From Nematopogon swammerdamellus (lineage: Eukaryota > Arthropoda > Insecta > Lepidoptera > Adelidae), in the NCBI GenBank assembly GCA_946902875.1, contig OX336340.1, positions 19,793,566-19,857,565 of the forward strand: 64,000 nucleotides of DNA. Direction: 5' to 3'. The notes under the pieces are model-generated. The model made no database searches. It saw nothing but the letters and a program-made list of their open reading frames with translations, and was not told the origin of the DNA. Shown piece after piece: positions 53,365 to 64,000 of the stretch (its first letter is position 1; every line of letters begins with the position of its first letter). Both the position numbers and the translations under genes were made by a program.

Positions 53365-54352
53365 AAACGTGTCCCAAAACTCAACGTCAAGCGGGAACCA
53401 GGAAGTAGGCCAGTTTATGACTACCCAGGGAAAAATGAGAAAAAAAATCGGAGTCATTTGTTTGATGATATGAACATTTTTTTAAAAACGTTGAAGATTT
53501 CTCGTACATTTAAAAAAAAAAAAGTAAAAAACGTTTATTTCTCGATCACGAGGCAGTACAATATACACCTTAAAGTAACAAATTGACAGTATAAAACATA
53601 AAAAATAAAAAATATATATATAGTGCCCACCCCCACGACCGGAAAAGGATGTGACACAGCATGTGACTCCATATAGCTATGTAGCAACATGGAGTCGCTG
53701 GTTTTAAGCCACACCCAATATAAAATAATACTTAACAAATAAGAAAATAACTACCCTTATGTATAACCCAAACGCTATGCCCAAAAAATTAAGTTAGCAA
53801 GTCCAAAGTCTACACCGTACTCTATAGTAGTAAAATTATCCGTACTCTATAGTAGTAAAATTACTTAATTATCTGAATCTATTATGTAAAACTAATTCTA
53901 ATTCCTAATTCCTAATACAAACCCAGTCAAAAATAAATGATAAAAACACAACAAGGCAAAGGATAAAACACTTGTGACTAACCAAACAATACAATACATA
54001 CCGAAAACATTTGAGGAATCTTATAATTATAATAATAGATAAGTACAAACGAAAAAACCAAAACAATAATATTGAGAGGATAAATTTGAGAGGATTTATA
54101 ATTTTTAGGTACTACGACTACAAATTTGCAAATATAATTCTTAATATTTTTTTATTGGTAGCCTAAATAACTCTGATATTGATCAGTATCCCAAATAAGA
54201 CCAGAATGCCAGTAGTTTACCAAAAAAAATATTCAGTTAAATTTTTTTCTAAAAAAATAAATGACTGATTTTTTTTTCTTATTTTTTCCTGGGTAGTCAT
54301 AAACTGGCCTACTCCCTGATTCCCGCTTGACATTGAGTTTTGGGACACCCTG
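53365..54352. mobile_element. ~990-bp element with long terminal inverted repeats
   Basis: GTGTCCCAAAACTCAACGTC, AAGCGGGAACCAGGAAGTAG and GCCAGTTTATGACTACCCAG on the left are mirrored on the right (54288-54345) with a few changes, giving arms of at least 75 bp. The right end reads GGGACACCCTGAATATA. The interior contains no ORF with a domain. Class unknown. Confidence 0.75.
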
Positions 54353-55106
54353 AATATACTCGCACAGTTTGTGATTTTAGGGGGGTAATGGTGAAAATGT
54401 TACGTAGGATTTGCGTTATTAAAGCGACTACACAATATTTTTGAACAATTACCGATCGAAAGGACGACAAAGAAAAAGGAGTGAAAAACGAAAGATTAAA
54501 GCTCAAAATATCAAGAATTCCACCACCTACTTGCTTTTAAATGTTTAATTATTGTTTCTCTGAGTCGTCAGAGCCATTGAAATTGCAACTGTCGGCGTTT
54601 GCGCTTTTCGATAAGTACACCCGGTTTTTATTTCCATAATATCTAGTTGGGTCATACGAGTTTATCTATCCTCCTACACTTCATCTGATAGACCACGTCG
54701 ATTCACTATGGCCTAATCTGAATTGAATCACACATAAGTAAACTCGTTTTACGCTCAGTTCACATCTAATTTACGTATACACTGCTCAGAATGAAGCCTC
54801 TGAAATATACCTTAGTCATAAGCATCAAAATATAATATACTCTAGCTAGATAGAGGACAAACCCTTATACCTACACTACTGCCTAAGCCGAATTGACACC
54901 ATCTCTACGTAATTAAATTGACTGCCACCTGTACAAGTTTTGAGACCTAAAGCGTAAGAAGCTTCTACAGGCATCAAGTTAACTTAATAGGGTCGCTAAG
55001 TCCATTACTCTCGATGGCCTCGTAGGAATCCTTAAGAGACTTTCACCCATTAATTACTTTACTTGCCTCTAGAATTTTAATGTGGCGGACAGTGGAAGTA
55101 GCTATA
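54353..55106. other. No supported gene
   Basis: Nothing recognised. Confidence 0.4.
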
Positions 55107-55735
55107 TCAGCTCAGTAAGATGTGTAACGGGCGACTTACCTCCTGAGCTGCTTCTTGCTGAGGATCACGGCTATGAGCACGAAGTTGGCGGACATTCCCA
55201 GGTCGGCGAGCGCGAGGAATGCGGACGCGCTGGTTGATAGTCCACATCGCGTAGGTTCGTCCGCTATAGTGAGCAGCGTAACGGGCGACATACATCCTGA
55301 GCTGCTTATTGTTGGGCATGACGGCCATGAGCACGAGGTTGGCGGACATTCCCAGGTCGGCGAGCGCGAGGAATGCGGGCGCGCTGGCGGAGAGTCCAGA
55401 TCGCGCAGGTTGGTCCGCTCTAGTGAGAAGTGTAACGGGCGGGCGACATACCTCCTGAGCTGCCTCCTGCTAAGTATTACGGCCACGGCGGGAGGCTGGC
55501 GAACATGCTGAGGTCTAAGGGCTTGGAGCGCGGCCGCCCTAGCGGAGAGTCCAGATTGTGCCGGTTTGTCCGCTCTAGTGAGAAGTGTAACGGGCGACAT
55601 ACCTCCTGAGATGCTTCCTGCTAAGGATCACGGCCACGAGCGGGAGGCTGGCGAACATGCTGAGGTCTAAGGGCTAGGAGCGCGGCCGCCCTGGCGGAGA
55701 GTCCCGATCGTGCAGGTTCGTCCGCTCTAGTGAGA
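55107..55735 (-). repeat. Four tandem ~153-bp copies of the 3' half of a coding exon
   Basis: The marker GTCCGCTCTAGTG (one altered) starts at 55259, 55413, 55568 and 55720. On the minus strand each unit resembles the end of the exon at 55755-55990: an AALLAL-like helix, MSANxxLxAVIL, KQLRR and a GT donor. Donors read GTAAGT (55139), GTATGT (55293, 55451, 55602). The two lower copies keep the frame (FLALADLGMSANFVLIAVIL and FLALADLGMSANLVLMAVMP). The two upper copies carry a shared +4 shift before the conserved Met. Confidence 0.85.
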
Positions 55736-55754
55736 AGTGTAAAGGGCGACACAC

Positions 55755-55990
55755 CTCCTGAGCTGCTTCTTGCTGAGGATGACGGCCATGAGCGCGAGGT
55801 TGGCGGACATGCCGAGGCCGGCGAGCGCGAGGAGCGCGGCCGCGCTGGCGGCGCCGCCCGGCGCGCACTGGCGCGTGCTGTTGCTCGCGGTGCTGTTGCC
55901 GGACGACGGCGAGCCCAGCCCGCGCAGGTTCGCGCCGATCATCGCCACCGCCGACCCTGTCATTATACCTTCCATCAGCGCGTTATACAA
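55755..55990 (-). CDS. Coding exon with N-glycosylation sites and one transmembrane helix (GPCR-like)
   Basis: The frame is open from at least 55990; in-frame ATGs allow a start at several points and the true first exon is not fixed. The segment NSTASNST gives two or three N-glycosylation sequons. Next come RQCAPGG and a hydrophobic helix of ~25 residues, AAALLALAGLGMSANLALMA, then VILSKKQLRR, basic as expected for the cytosolic side. The exon ends GAG/GTGTGT. An N-glycosylated tail, a helix with Asn in its middle and a basic end resemble helix 1 of a class A GPCR, but other membrane proteins fit. It is GC-rich in AT-rich DNA. Four tandem copies of its end follow downstream. Confidence 0.5.
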
Positions 55991-58672
55991 TCTCGTGGTA
56001 TTATTTTCTGTTAGTATATATGTAAGTGCATTGAGACTGAGTACACTTTAACGAGAGACGGTGTGAAATTTGTCTGAAATCCCACTAGTAAATTTTTATA
56101 GTTGTGAGTCGTTGGGCTCTTTACCACATAAATGTGAGTTTACGTACGAAATTTATTTGTACTGCCAATAAAATATATCTTCGAACATTCAAATTGCATT
56201 TGAAACTATTGTTTTTCACACAAAACCGTATGTTGCTGCTCGTTGGCTATAAATAAACGAAAAGAATATTCATATACAAAACAAGGACTTTCATAGTAAT
56301 GGTTGGCCCTTTAGATTACATTGTTAACAATTTCATTCTGCTAACTTCTCATAATTAAATCTCTTTAACACAAGGCCCATTCAGAAACATGTTTGTTTCG
56401 AATGCTAATAAAATACATTAATTTCGAAGCTATTAAAAGCGCACGAAGTTTAGAAGGTAAAGTTTGGGGATTGTTCTGTCTCCGCCCCACATCCCCATAC
56501 CTCCTCACCTCCGCCACTTAGCCTGTTGCCTCCGAGCGCTTGTCGCAGCATCGGGGCAACCTATTGTTCGCGGCAAGAATCCGTCTGGCTTACAATTTGT
56601 GTACGCCAGACATAATCTTTTATGTCTCTGTAGCTTTGAATTCGAAATGAATTTTTTTATCCAGCTGTGTAGATACTTAAAATTGTTAATTGAGGTTGGT
56701 ATTTAAATGATGAGAATGTTTATAAGTAGGCATGTAAAGTTAGAGTTAAATTAGTAGATCAATATAATTTATATTCTAAGTAGAGACCCTTTAGAAATTA
56801 ATATTACGAGAAACTTTATTCAAACATAAAACGATATAAAGGTAAGAAGCTTGCGTATTGGGAATAGTGTGAAAAATTTTATCCTATGCACTGTCCTTTA
56901 AAATACGAGTAATAAGAATATATGAACCCCATAAAGTAAGAATCAATGGAAATGTAATGTTTTGAAATAAATAATATTATATATTTTACTTTCAAATCAT
57001 AGCGGTAAGAGCGTAGTAGGTCGGTTCATAATAAATTAGGTTGAAGATGTTACCAATGTTACAGCACCAGCTGAGACTCGATTATGCAGCTCTTTTTGAG
57101 CTAACTGACGATCTCTGCGAGAATACACCTGTGAATCCCATTTTCTGTCAGCTGGCGAATTTGCATGAAAAAGTTCGAGCGTTTGTGAATCAAAGGCTAT
57201 AATGGTTCGAGAGCGATTGCACACAGAGACTATGTTGAATTGTTTGATTGCGCCGAGGAAGCGAGAAGTGAACAAATTTACGGAGGAATTGGTGTCTCAT
57301 AATCTTATACTCTCAATAGATAAATGGCCTGTAGAAAATAGTTTTTATAACGTAAAAGAAGTCTTTGGACGAAAAATAGAGGGCTGTCTTTGTGATTTTA
57401 GGGAAAACATAAATAATAAAGTTTTTATGTTAATAACAATATTATGATAGCTTATATATCGTTACAGGTAGACATTATGTACCTACAAGTATTGTAAATT
57501 TCAATTCATTTCATACCGAAAGAAATCTGTTTCGCATAGCTATTGAAGCGAAGATGCAGCTGAAATTAGTCTATTTGCTGTTTTTATGACTTTTTAATGT
57601 TTAAACAAATAAACAACAAACACATATTTTTTATTGATTTTCACAAAGGAAACTTGGTATACAAATATAAACAAGAACAATGAACAAAGAAAGAGTGAAT
57701 GTGGCCATGGCAGTCACCGTTATCATGTACCTACTTAAATGATTCCTGTTTCCCAAGATAAGATCGCCTGTTTTCTTATAAGTATCACGAATATCACAAT
57801 AAGTAACTAGATTGGATCTGTATCTTGCTTGAGGCGGGATACCTCAGGGACAGTCAATTTCACCCCCAAAGGAGGTGCCAGTTCGACGTGCAGGAGAACT
57901 TTTCTCAGGGGAAAGTTCATTTCATACACGATTTTTAGATGATAGGAATGTATAGGATTACGTGAATTACTTTTACAGAGTGACTGGAACTATTTGGAAA
58001 GTAGTACGGTTTGAAGAAGGGGTGCTCCGCAAGGACGCACGGGATCGGCGAGTACTGGTGGACTGGAGTAGGTTATATCATGGGGGGGGTAGCTGCCTGC
58101 CATGTATCGGTAGAATAGGTACAATCAACTGATGAAATTATTTATTAACAAACAACAATTAAAGCTAAATCAGCTCGGATAGCCTATGCCCATCCTGGAG
58201 GTCCATTCTAAATATTGGTCAAAGAGTTTTTTTAAATCGGATGAGTATTTTTGGAGATTAACTCCTACATTTTTCATCCAACTTACAAACTTTACCTCTT
58301 TATAATATTAGTGTAGATAAGTATAATGTTGACTGTATTTTCTGTACATTATTATTGAATTTTTTTTCGCATTTTTGCAAAAATGAACATTTGGATTTGG
58401 AAAAATAAAGGGAATAGAGGGTAAATACATTCCAAATAATGTCTCCATTAGATACCTAACTATTTCCACGAGTTGAAAAACAATTGAGCTTCTTCAAGTT
58501 GCCGCAGGCGTACGTGTTGCCCCTCTCTTCGTCTTCACTCCGAATCAGCTAATCGAGTTATCTCGTCTACGATGAAACTAAATCCTTTCATTATCATTCA
58601 AGGAGAGTAGAATCTACTGATTTATATTCGGCTATTGACAAGGCGGAGCGCGCGACTTTGCCGGCGCCAATC
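55991..58672. other. Long stretch without a supported gene
   Basis: Two overlapping open frames at 57036-57447 (opposite strands) have no motif. 57840-57905 is distantly related to 11200-11265. A GC-rich patch lies at 56480-56590. Confidence 0.4.
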
Positions 58673-58749
58673 ATGGCGTATTCAGATGTTTACTTGCTTG
58701 TGATCATATTGGATGCTTTATTTACCTTCAATATCACAATTCTGCTCAG
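58673..58749 (+). CDS. Weak candidate first coding exon, membrane or signal segment
   Basis: ATG in a good context (CCAATCATGG) opens 77 bases reading MAYSDVYLLVIILDALFTFN then ITILLR, directly followed by CAG/GTAAGC, a near-consensus donor. The peptide could be a signal anchor. No downstream exon is identified in the window, so this may be chance. Confidence 0.2.
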
Positions 58750-59637
58750 GTAAGCGTATACATGATTTCATTATCAGTCTGAGTGCTAGTTCGTTCCAAC
58801 GCGCCCGCCTTTGCCACTCTTCACGCATCCTTACCTTAGAGCTATTAAAAGAACGACTTAAATTATGAGCAGACGGAGGGTCACGTGATTATTTTTCTCC
58901 ATACAAAATCGTCTTACGGGCATTATGTATTCCCAACCCCTAAACTTTGACCGATTTTTATAATTATTGTTGTAATAAGGAAATAATCCCTGAAAGACAA
59001 ATTTTGACGTAATTTGTAGGTATATTAGCTGAGATCGTGGAGCTGTCCCACTGTGGGGGGAGTGCGCGTGGCGAACGGAGACAGCGATACTTTGTTCAAA
59101 TACCTATTTCAAATTTCAAATACCATTTTATCACGTGACTAACTGTTGTTCACACGCAGAGGGTTCCGTAGCTTTTCCCTTCCTGCACGCATAACGAGTG
59201 GAACTCACCCCGCGCAGACCCCACGCCGAGCTATCCGCGAGTAGTTTCTACCTTCAACGCTCAGAATAATGCTATTTTCTCCATAACCGTTTAAGGTACA
59301 ATTACTTCCAAATAGTTTTCATGTCGTAAGCACTAACGTTCATACTTCAATATTTTTTGTTTTATTTTTATTTCGCCTCGGACAGAACAAATTATATACA
59401 TTTCTTACCAGCGTTTCTTTTTATAACTTTATAGACAATCAAAACATTTTTTTTTGAGTAATTTTATTTGTAACTCTCAAATAAGTACATGGACACTATA
59501 GATAAAACAGAAATAAACAAGATACATGTCAAAACATAAACAAAAAAACCAAAACCAATTGACATAATGAAAGGAAAAAGAAACTGATAGATGAAACATA
59601 ATTTTGTTTTATCTATAAGTTTCTTGAGACAAATAAA
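58750..59637. other. No supported gene
   Basis: Nothing recognised. Confidence 0.4.
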
Positions 59638-59960
59638 ATGCCTACATCCCATCAACCTTATAATGACCTACGTATATGCATTACTGCCACACAGAGCCCT
59701 CCGCCGGACTACCACGGCAGAATATATGCCTACAATATAACATACCACATAGAACACAACAGCTCTGACGCTGTATGCTGCACAGAACCACTTTTATTAC
59801 CTGCCGGATATCAATACACATTTAAATTTTCAAAAGGATTGTTGAACCGTTTAGGCCCTAAACTTTAGGAGCTATAGGCTGTGTGTGCTAGAAAGACGGA
59901 CGGACGCGCGGACAAACAGCAAACCGATTTTATAAGGGTCCATGCCAGCGTCGCTAGCTA
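59638..59960 (+). mobile_element. Family F retroposon, sense copy
   Basis: The end AAGACGGACGGACGCGCGGA, CCGATTTTATAAGGGTCCAT, GTCGCTAGCTACGAAACCC matches the inverse of 47850-47900. The 5' limit is uncertain. A 76-codon frame inside it is not considered a gene. Confidence 0.6.
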
Positions 59961-60902
59961 CGAAACCCTACAAAGCTGGTAAGTAGAGTTAATAGTAATA
60001 TGTGATACATTTTATTTACAATTTATTCCTATAAATTAAGAAGCAACATCATTAAGTACCTAGTTGTCAAACAAAATGGTTTTACCGTTTTAAAATCGTT
60101 GTTGACTCGAGACCAAATACCTACTTAAAAACTTATCACAATTGTTATGTCATCGTCATAGTTTTGAATACGATCTAGATAGGATTTTCATTTTTGTTAT
60201 AAGCAAAATGAGAAAAGAGAATGAAACGCAATTCCGGTCCGCATAGCTCTGATAGTTTATGCGTACAATCTCGGAATCTCCGCATATAAAACTGCTCGCG
60301 AATGAATATTTGACGCTCCGGGACATCAATAGGGGGATGTTTTACATACATAATAAATACATAATACATACATAAATATCGAATCGCGCGACCCGGTCGC
60401 CGCCCGAGCTCTCGGCTCCTGCGGGACCTCTACACTTCAACCCCGATCCCCGACACCTCCGCGAACCTCGCCCGCCTCACCACACCGCCTCCGCCGCGCC
60501 GCAACCGCCCTCAGCCCACCCCTCCGAGCATTAATCATAGCCGACAACAGCTGAAAAATGCTGTGACAGTTATTCCGATCTCCGTGATTTCCGAATGGAA
60601 ATGGAAAGCCCGTTGTCTTGCCGCGGTCTGAGCGAAAATAAAATTTTGTCAGGGGATATTTTTGGCAAGCAATTTTCTAAGAGAAAGCGCTCGGGAGAAA
60701 GTGTATCAGAGCGCCACCAGTAAATCGGAGAGAATTGGCGAGAAGCCGTTAACAATGAACCTGGCTCGACGGTGCGTGGCGCACGAGGCGTTACCTTCGA
60801 TAAATCCTAGCAAATTGGGTATAATTTTATCCGAGATATTAATCTCTATTCCGTATACATATTTATGTAACGTCTATATTAAATCTTGGCCGGATATTTA
60901 CG
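59961..60902. other. No supported gene; GC-rich patch
   Basis: 60385-60530 is strongly GC-rich (CGCCTCCGCCGCGCCGC). No exon was supported in it. Confidence 0.4.
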
Positions 60903-61062
60903 CATACATACCACACACGCTGTATCCCGACAATCAGGGTAAGCAGAGTAATCGGTGTTGTGCTGCAAGAATTCTGAAAAATGGCAGCACAACATCGACC
61001 GCCACATTTAGCAAAGTATTCGGACAAGATAACTATCAAGCAGCAAGTAAGGCACAAAGATA
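60903..61062 (-). mobile_element. Family C retroposon, truncated
   Basis: CATACATACCACACACGCTG, CCGACAATCAGGGTAAGCAG and GGACAAGATAACTATCAAGC; only the TATG-tail side is kept. Confidence 0.85.
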
Positions 61063-62384
61063 TTTACTCATTGTGACCTATATTGTCTAATTTTGCACAT
61101 CACCTTAGCTGGTTTGAGATAGATACAATATTTCTATAATATATGTACGGAAATTATACAACAATCAATATGTAAGTGTTGCTCCTCCGGGTAAAAATAT
61201 TCCTACACATTTTTCCTATTTAAATACGTCGACTGAGTACCCTGACGCACGTAGCCGGGCTCTAACAAGAAGACTCGTACCACAGGCTGCACTAGATTTC
61301 TGTCGGTCGCAGTAATTCTCACCTGCCGCCATGTTGCTTCGGCGACGTGGCGTTGCACCGACGACGCGTCGCGTCGTGCTCTCAACTGTCACGCCACCAC
61401 CACCGGTACGAGGCTAGTGACGTCCACACTTCTGTCACATTTCACTTCACTCGCCACCACCGCCGCCGACGACGTCACCACCGCCGTCAGTGCACTCACG
61501 ATAACCAATTTTCCTCTAAGCCGATTACGGACTTCTGCTTTCCGTGTGGATTTACATATTTGGGGCACTTCGATTGTGGGCGGTCACACGGTCACTAAAT
61601 CACATTTCACAGTTCGCAGAATTGTTGCCACTCGATTTTAAGGGTTTCACAGTTTCTGTTGAATTAGAAATAAATATACAAAAAAGAAAATTATGGGTTT
61701 CAGACTTGTCTGCTGAATAAAATGGAATACAAATAAAAATAATCAATGAAGGTAAGGCGACATTTAATTTACTCTATTCGATTCTGATAACATTCGTTGT
61801 ATACTACACATTTTATTTCGAACAATTTTATTTAGTACTCCAGTGATATCGGCGTTGTCAATAGCATGCTAAATCGAGTTACAATCAGTAAAATTTCGTC
61901 CAAATATTCGAACGAAATCATATTTTACAGCAGTTTTATAGGAGTCGCGATATACTCCGGTAATGAACGACCGAATTAAATTTTACACTAGGTATTCCAT
62001 TAAATATTACCTATTGGTGTGGTAATATTTTTGAAATTTATTCGAATATTGTGCATCGACTTTTTAAAATGTTATAGAATAAAACCTTTAAGGATCTTTG
62101 TGCATAGTAAATGCCGATAGTACGTAACATCTATGATGAAGGTAAAACCTATTTTATGTATATTTTATAGATTTAAATATAATTATATTTATAGGATTCC
62201 TCAAATGTGAACTCTTTGTATTGTATGGTTATATTTCATCTTTATTAGATAGATGCAAAGCCGCAAATGAAGAGCACAAAAATACTTTAAATTCAATATG
62301 GAATCGTGCAAGTTGACTGAACGCAGAAGATTGCATCACATCTACTATAGAAGTTGCAACGGTTCGAAGTTTAGAGATAATGCA
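61063..62384. other. GC-rich patch with a possible minus-strand gene start, then AT-rich DNA
   Basis: 61230-61500 is GC-rich. On the minus strand AACATGGCGGCAG/GTGAGA at 61337-61317 would be a 10-base first coding exon (Met-Ala-Ala) with a consensus donor. This is only a pattern match. 61650-62384 shows nothing. Confidence 0.3.
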
Positions 62385-62557
62385 CCTGACCCTTAAAAAA
62401 ACAAAAATAATTTCCATTTAGTTACTTAAGGAGTCGGGAGATCGCTAAGTTAATAAAATATAAAACTCAAGAGATGCGCGGGAATTTACTTAGCGAACCA
62501 CCGACTCCTTTAAGTAAGTAAATGGAAATTATTTTTGACTTTTTAAGGGTCGGGTTT
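62385..62557. mobile_element. MITE with TAAGGAGTCGG inverted ends, full length
   Basis: ACCCTTAAAAAAACAAAAAT, AATTTCCATTTAGTTACTTA, AGGAGTCGGGAG on the left and the inverse CGACTCCTTTAAGTAAGTAA, ATGGAAATTATTTTTGACTT, TTTAAGGGTCGGG on the right; arms are ~55 bp. Relatives at 13386-13530 and 34134-35150. Confidence 0.85.
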
Positions 62558-62639
62558 TTTTTATTTGTATCAGTAGGACTTGATACATAAATGTCTGGGT
62601 ATGTGTTAGGAATTTGTGCTGTGTTGGATGATCATGGAG

Positions 62640-62765
62640 TAAGTTCTCGGGTCCTTCACGTGAGGCGTGAATAGGCACCTGTCAGGCCGGCATGACATTC
62701 GCAATCCCCGCGTACGGCCGAATGTCCATGGGCGTCGTCAGACACCTTATGGGTGGCTATGCAGA
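62640..62765 (+). pseudogene. LINE 3' end, sense
   Basis: CTCGGGTCCTTCACGTGAGG, GGCACCTGTCAGGCCGGCAT and CCGAATGTCCATGGGCGTCG match 22361-22460 of the LINE; it ends at CACCTTATGGGTGGC without an A-tail. Confidence 0.85.
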
Positions 62766-64000
62766 ATTTAGTAAAATCAGAAACTACAATTTTTTTTATA
62801 GTTTAACCTCTGACGCCTTCATTCCTGTTCTACACCGCTGCTCATCGCCTTCGTTAATTGGTCGAATTAAATTCGGCACGGTGTTTGTTCTGGCGTCGAC
62901 AAAGCCTCGCGTAATGCGGTTTCCATTCTAATTTGCGTGAAAATTGTGTGATAGATTAAATTTGGTGTCAGCGCAACAACACCGCCTCCTGCAAACGAGA
63001 CCGGTAATTAGTCGGGAAAATAATGATCACTGCTGCCGGGTAAATCCACTGCGGGCTCCTGTGTCGTGTAGATAGAGCGTCCTGTATCTAAACACTATCT
63101 ATCGTGAGTATTATTAGTTGGTTATTGGTAACATTTATTTATGATGCCATTACAATAAATCGGATCTGATAAAATTAATTAATACGTGTACGATAAACAT
63201 ACCGGTATCCTATCTAATTCGCGCAACCATTTCTACGTTTCTGCGAGTTCTATTTTCAAATTCTAAAGTTTACGTACATTTCCTGCCTAATAATTTCATG
63301 TTTATTGAGCCTGGAATAACTTCGTTCAGTTTCATTCTACTGGTTCTATTTTCAAATATTGAAGTAACCAATTTCATAAGCGCCGAAGCAATAGAGGTAT
63401 AATACTCCGTAAAATCCGAGTATTTGTCTCAGTAATTTCGTTGATACATTTAATCATATCTCCAAGAGATAATAATACTATTATCCATTAGAACTAAATA
63501 TTAGTAGTAATGTTTTCCGAATATCTCAAGTTAAGCCTTGAAATTCATTCTACCCATACTACAATCTGTGATTTCAGTAGAAACCCCCCAAGGTCGCTCA
63601 AGAGTATCTCAATTGGATTAGCCGTTGAGTCTAGGGGCATTATTCATTCAAAGTGTTAAATGCAAGAACTGAGCAATAAACATTTAGAGCTTGATTGTAT
63701 TGTGCTGGGGTAGAAGCTCTCGCGTTGATTAAATCTATCGATTCGGTCTCTCGACGGGATGGGCTTACAGTTTGCTGGATTTTAAAGTTGTCGCGACTAA
63801 TAAATGCGGTAGAGTAGAGTATTCCTCACCCTGTTTTGAATGTGTAGAGAATTCACATAAAAAAAATAAACATTATGAAAACCAGTAGAAGAAAAACTGC
63901 CCTTTGGATTGTTCAGTTTAGTAGACTTTTTTTGTATTAGTTTTTAGAAAGCGCTACATAATATGTGACTCCATGTCACCCATAAACAGACATTACGTCT
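62766..64000. other. No supported gene to the window end
   Basis: AT-rich, unremarkable sequence. Confidence 0.4.

Noticed and set aside
57036..57447. Opposed ~80-codon ORFs
   Set aside because: They overlap in antisense, have no recognisable domain and no splice or promoter support.

Overview
The window looks like nuclear DNA from an insect, most probably a moth or butterfly. It is AT-rich and gene-poor. It is packed with dispersed SINEs, LINE fragments, MITEs and tandem repeats, and it holds an animal-type PIF/Harbinger transposon and spliced coding exons. There is no sign of prokaryotic or organellar organisation. The lepidopteran assignment is inference from repeat style; no species is claimed.

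Layout. Positions 1-3.4 kb hold the 3' part of a Ty3/gypsy-like element: the integrase C-terminus, two coiled-coil ORFs where an env might be expected, and three successive tandem arrays, one carrying a TATA-like box in each unit. Positions 3.4-8.6 kb are a mosaic of tandem and dispersed repeats, including a ~118-bp family rich in GACACG/CGTGTC half-sites and a TATA/initiator pair at 7.31-7.34 kb. A 39-codon exon of an unidentified host gene lies on the minus strand at 13.15 kb. A nearly intact PIF/Harbinger transposon occupies 14.06-17.35 kb; its MADF-protein gene and DDE transposase gene run in opposite directions, and the last exon of each lies inside the intron of the other. An intact-looking LINE (988-codon endonuclease/reverse transcriptase) occupies about 18.9-22.5 kb. 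A 120-bp satellite that is open in frame spans 23.4-25.35 kb, and a pentanucleotide array open in all six frames lies at 26.1-26.3 kb.

From 27 to 54 kb the sequence is a graveyard of small elements: a SINE family combining a 5S rRNA-like core with tRNA-like boxes, a tRNA-derived SINE with a clear target-site duplication, a (TATG)n-tailed retroposon (here family C), a retroposon with a GACA-rich 3' part (family D), RTE and other LINE fragments, and foldback and TIR elements, often nested. At 55.1-56.0 kb on the minus strand there is a GC-rich coding exon for an N-glycosylation-rich segment plus one transmembrane helix. It is followed by four shorter tandem copies of its 3' half, each keeping a GT donor. 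The rest (56-64 kb) is mostly featureless AT-rich DNA with a few repeats and two weak candidate first exons.

Only three gene sets look functional by inspection: the two Harbinger genes, the LINE ORF, and the minus-strand host exons at 13.15 and 55.75-55.99 kb. The host exons could belong to one large gene or to different genes. No RNA gene, CRISPR array or operon is present; 5S-like and tRNA-like sequences are all inside SINEs.
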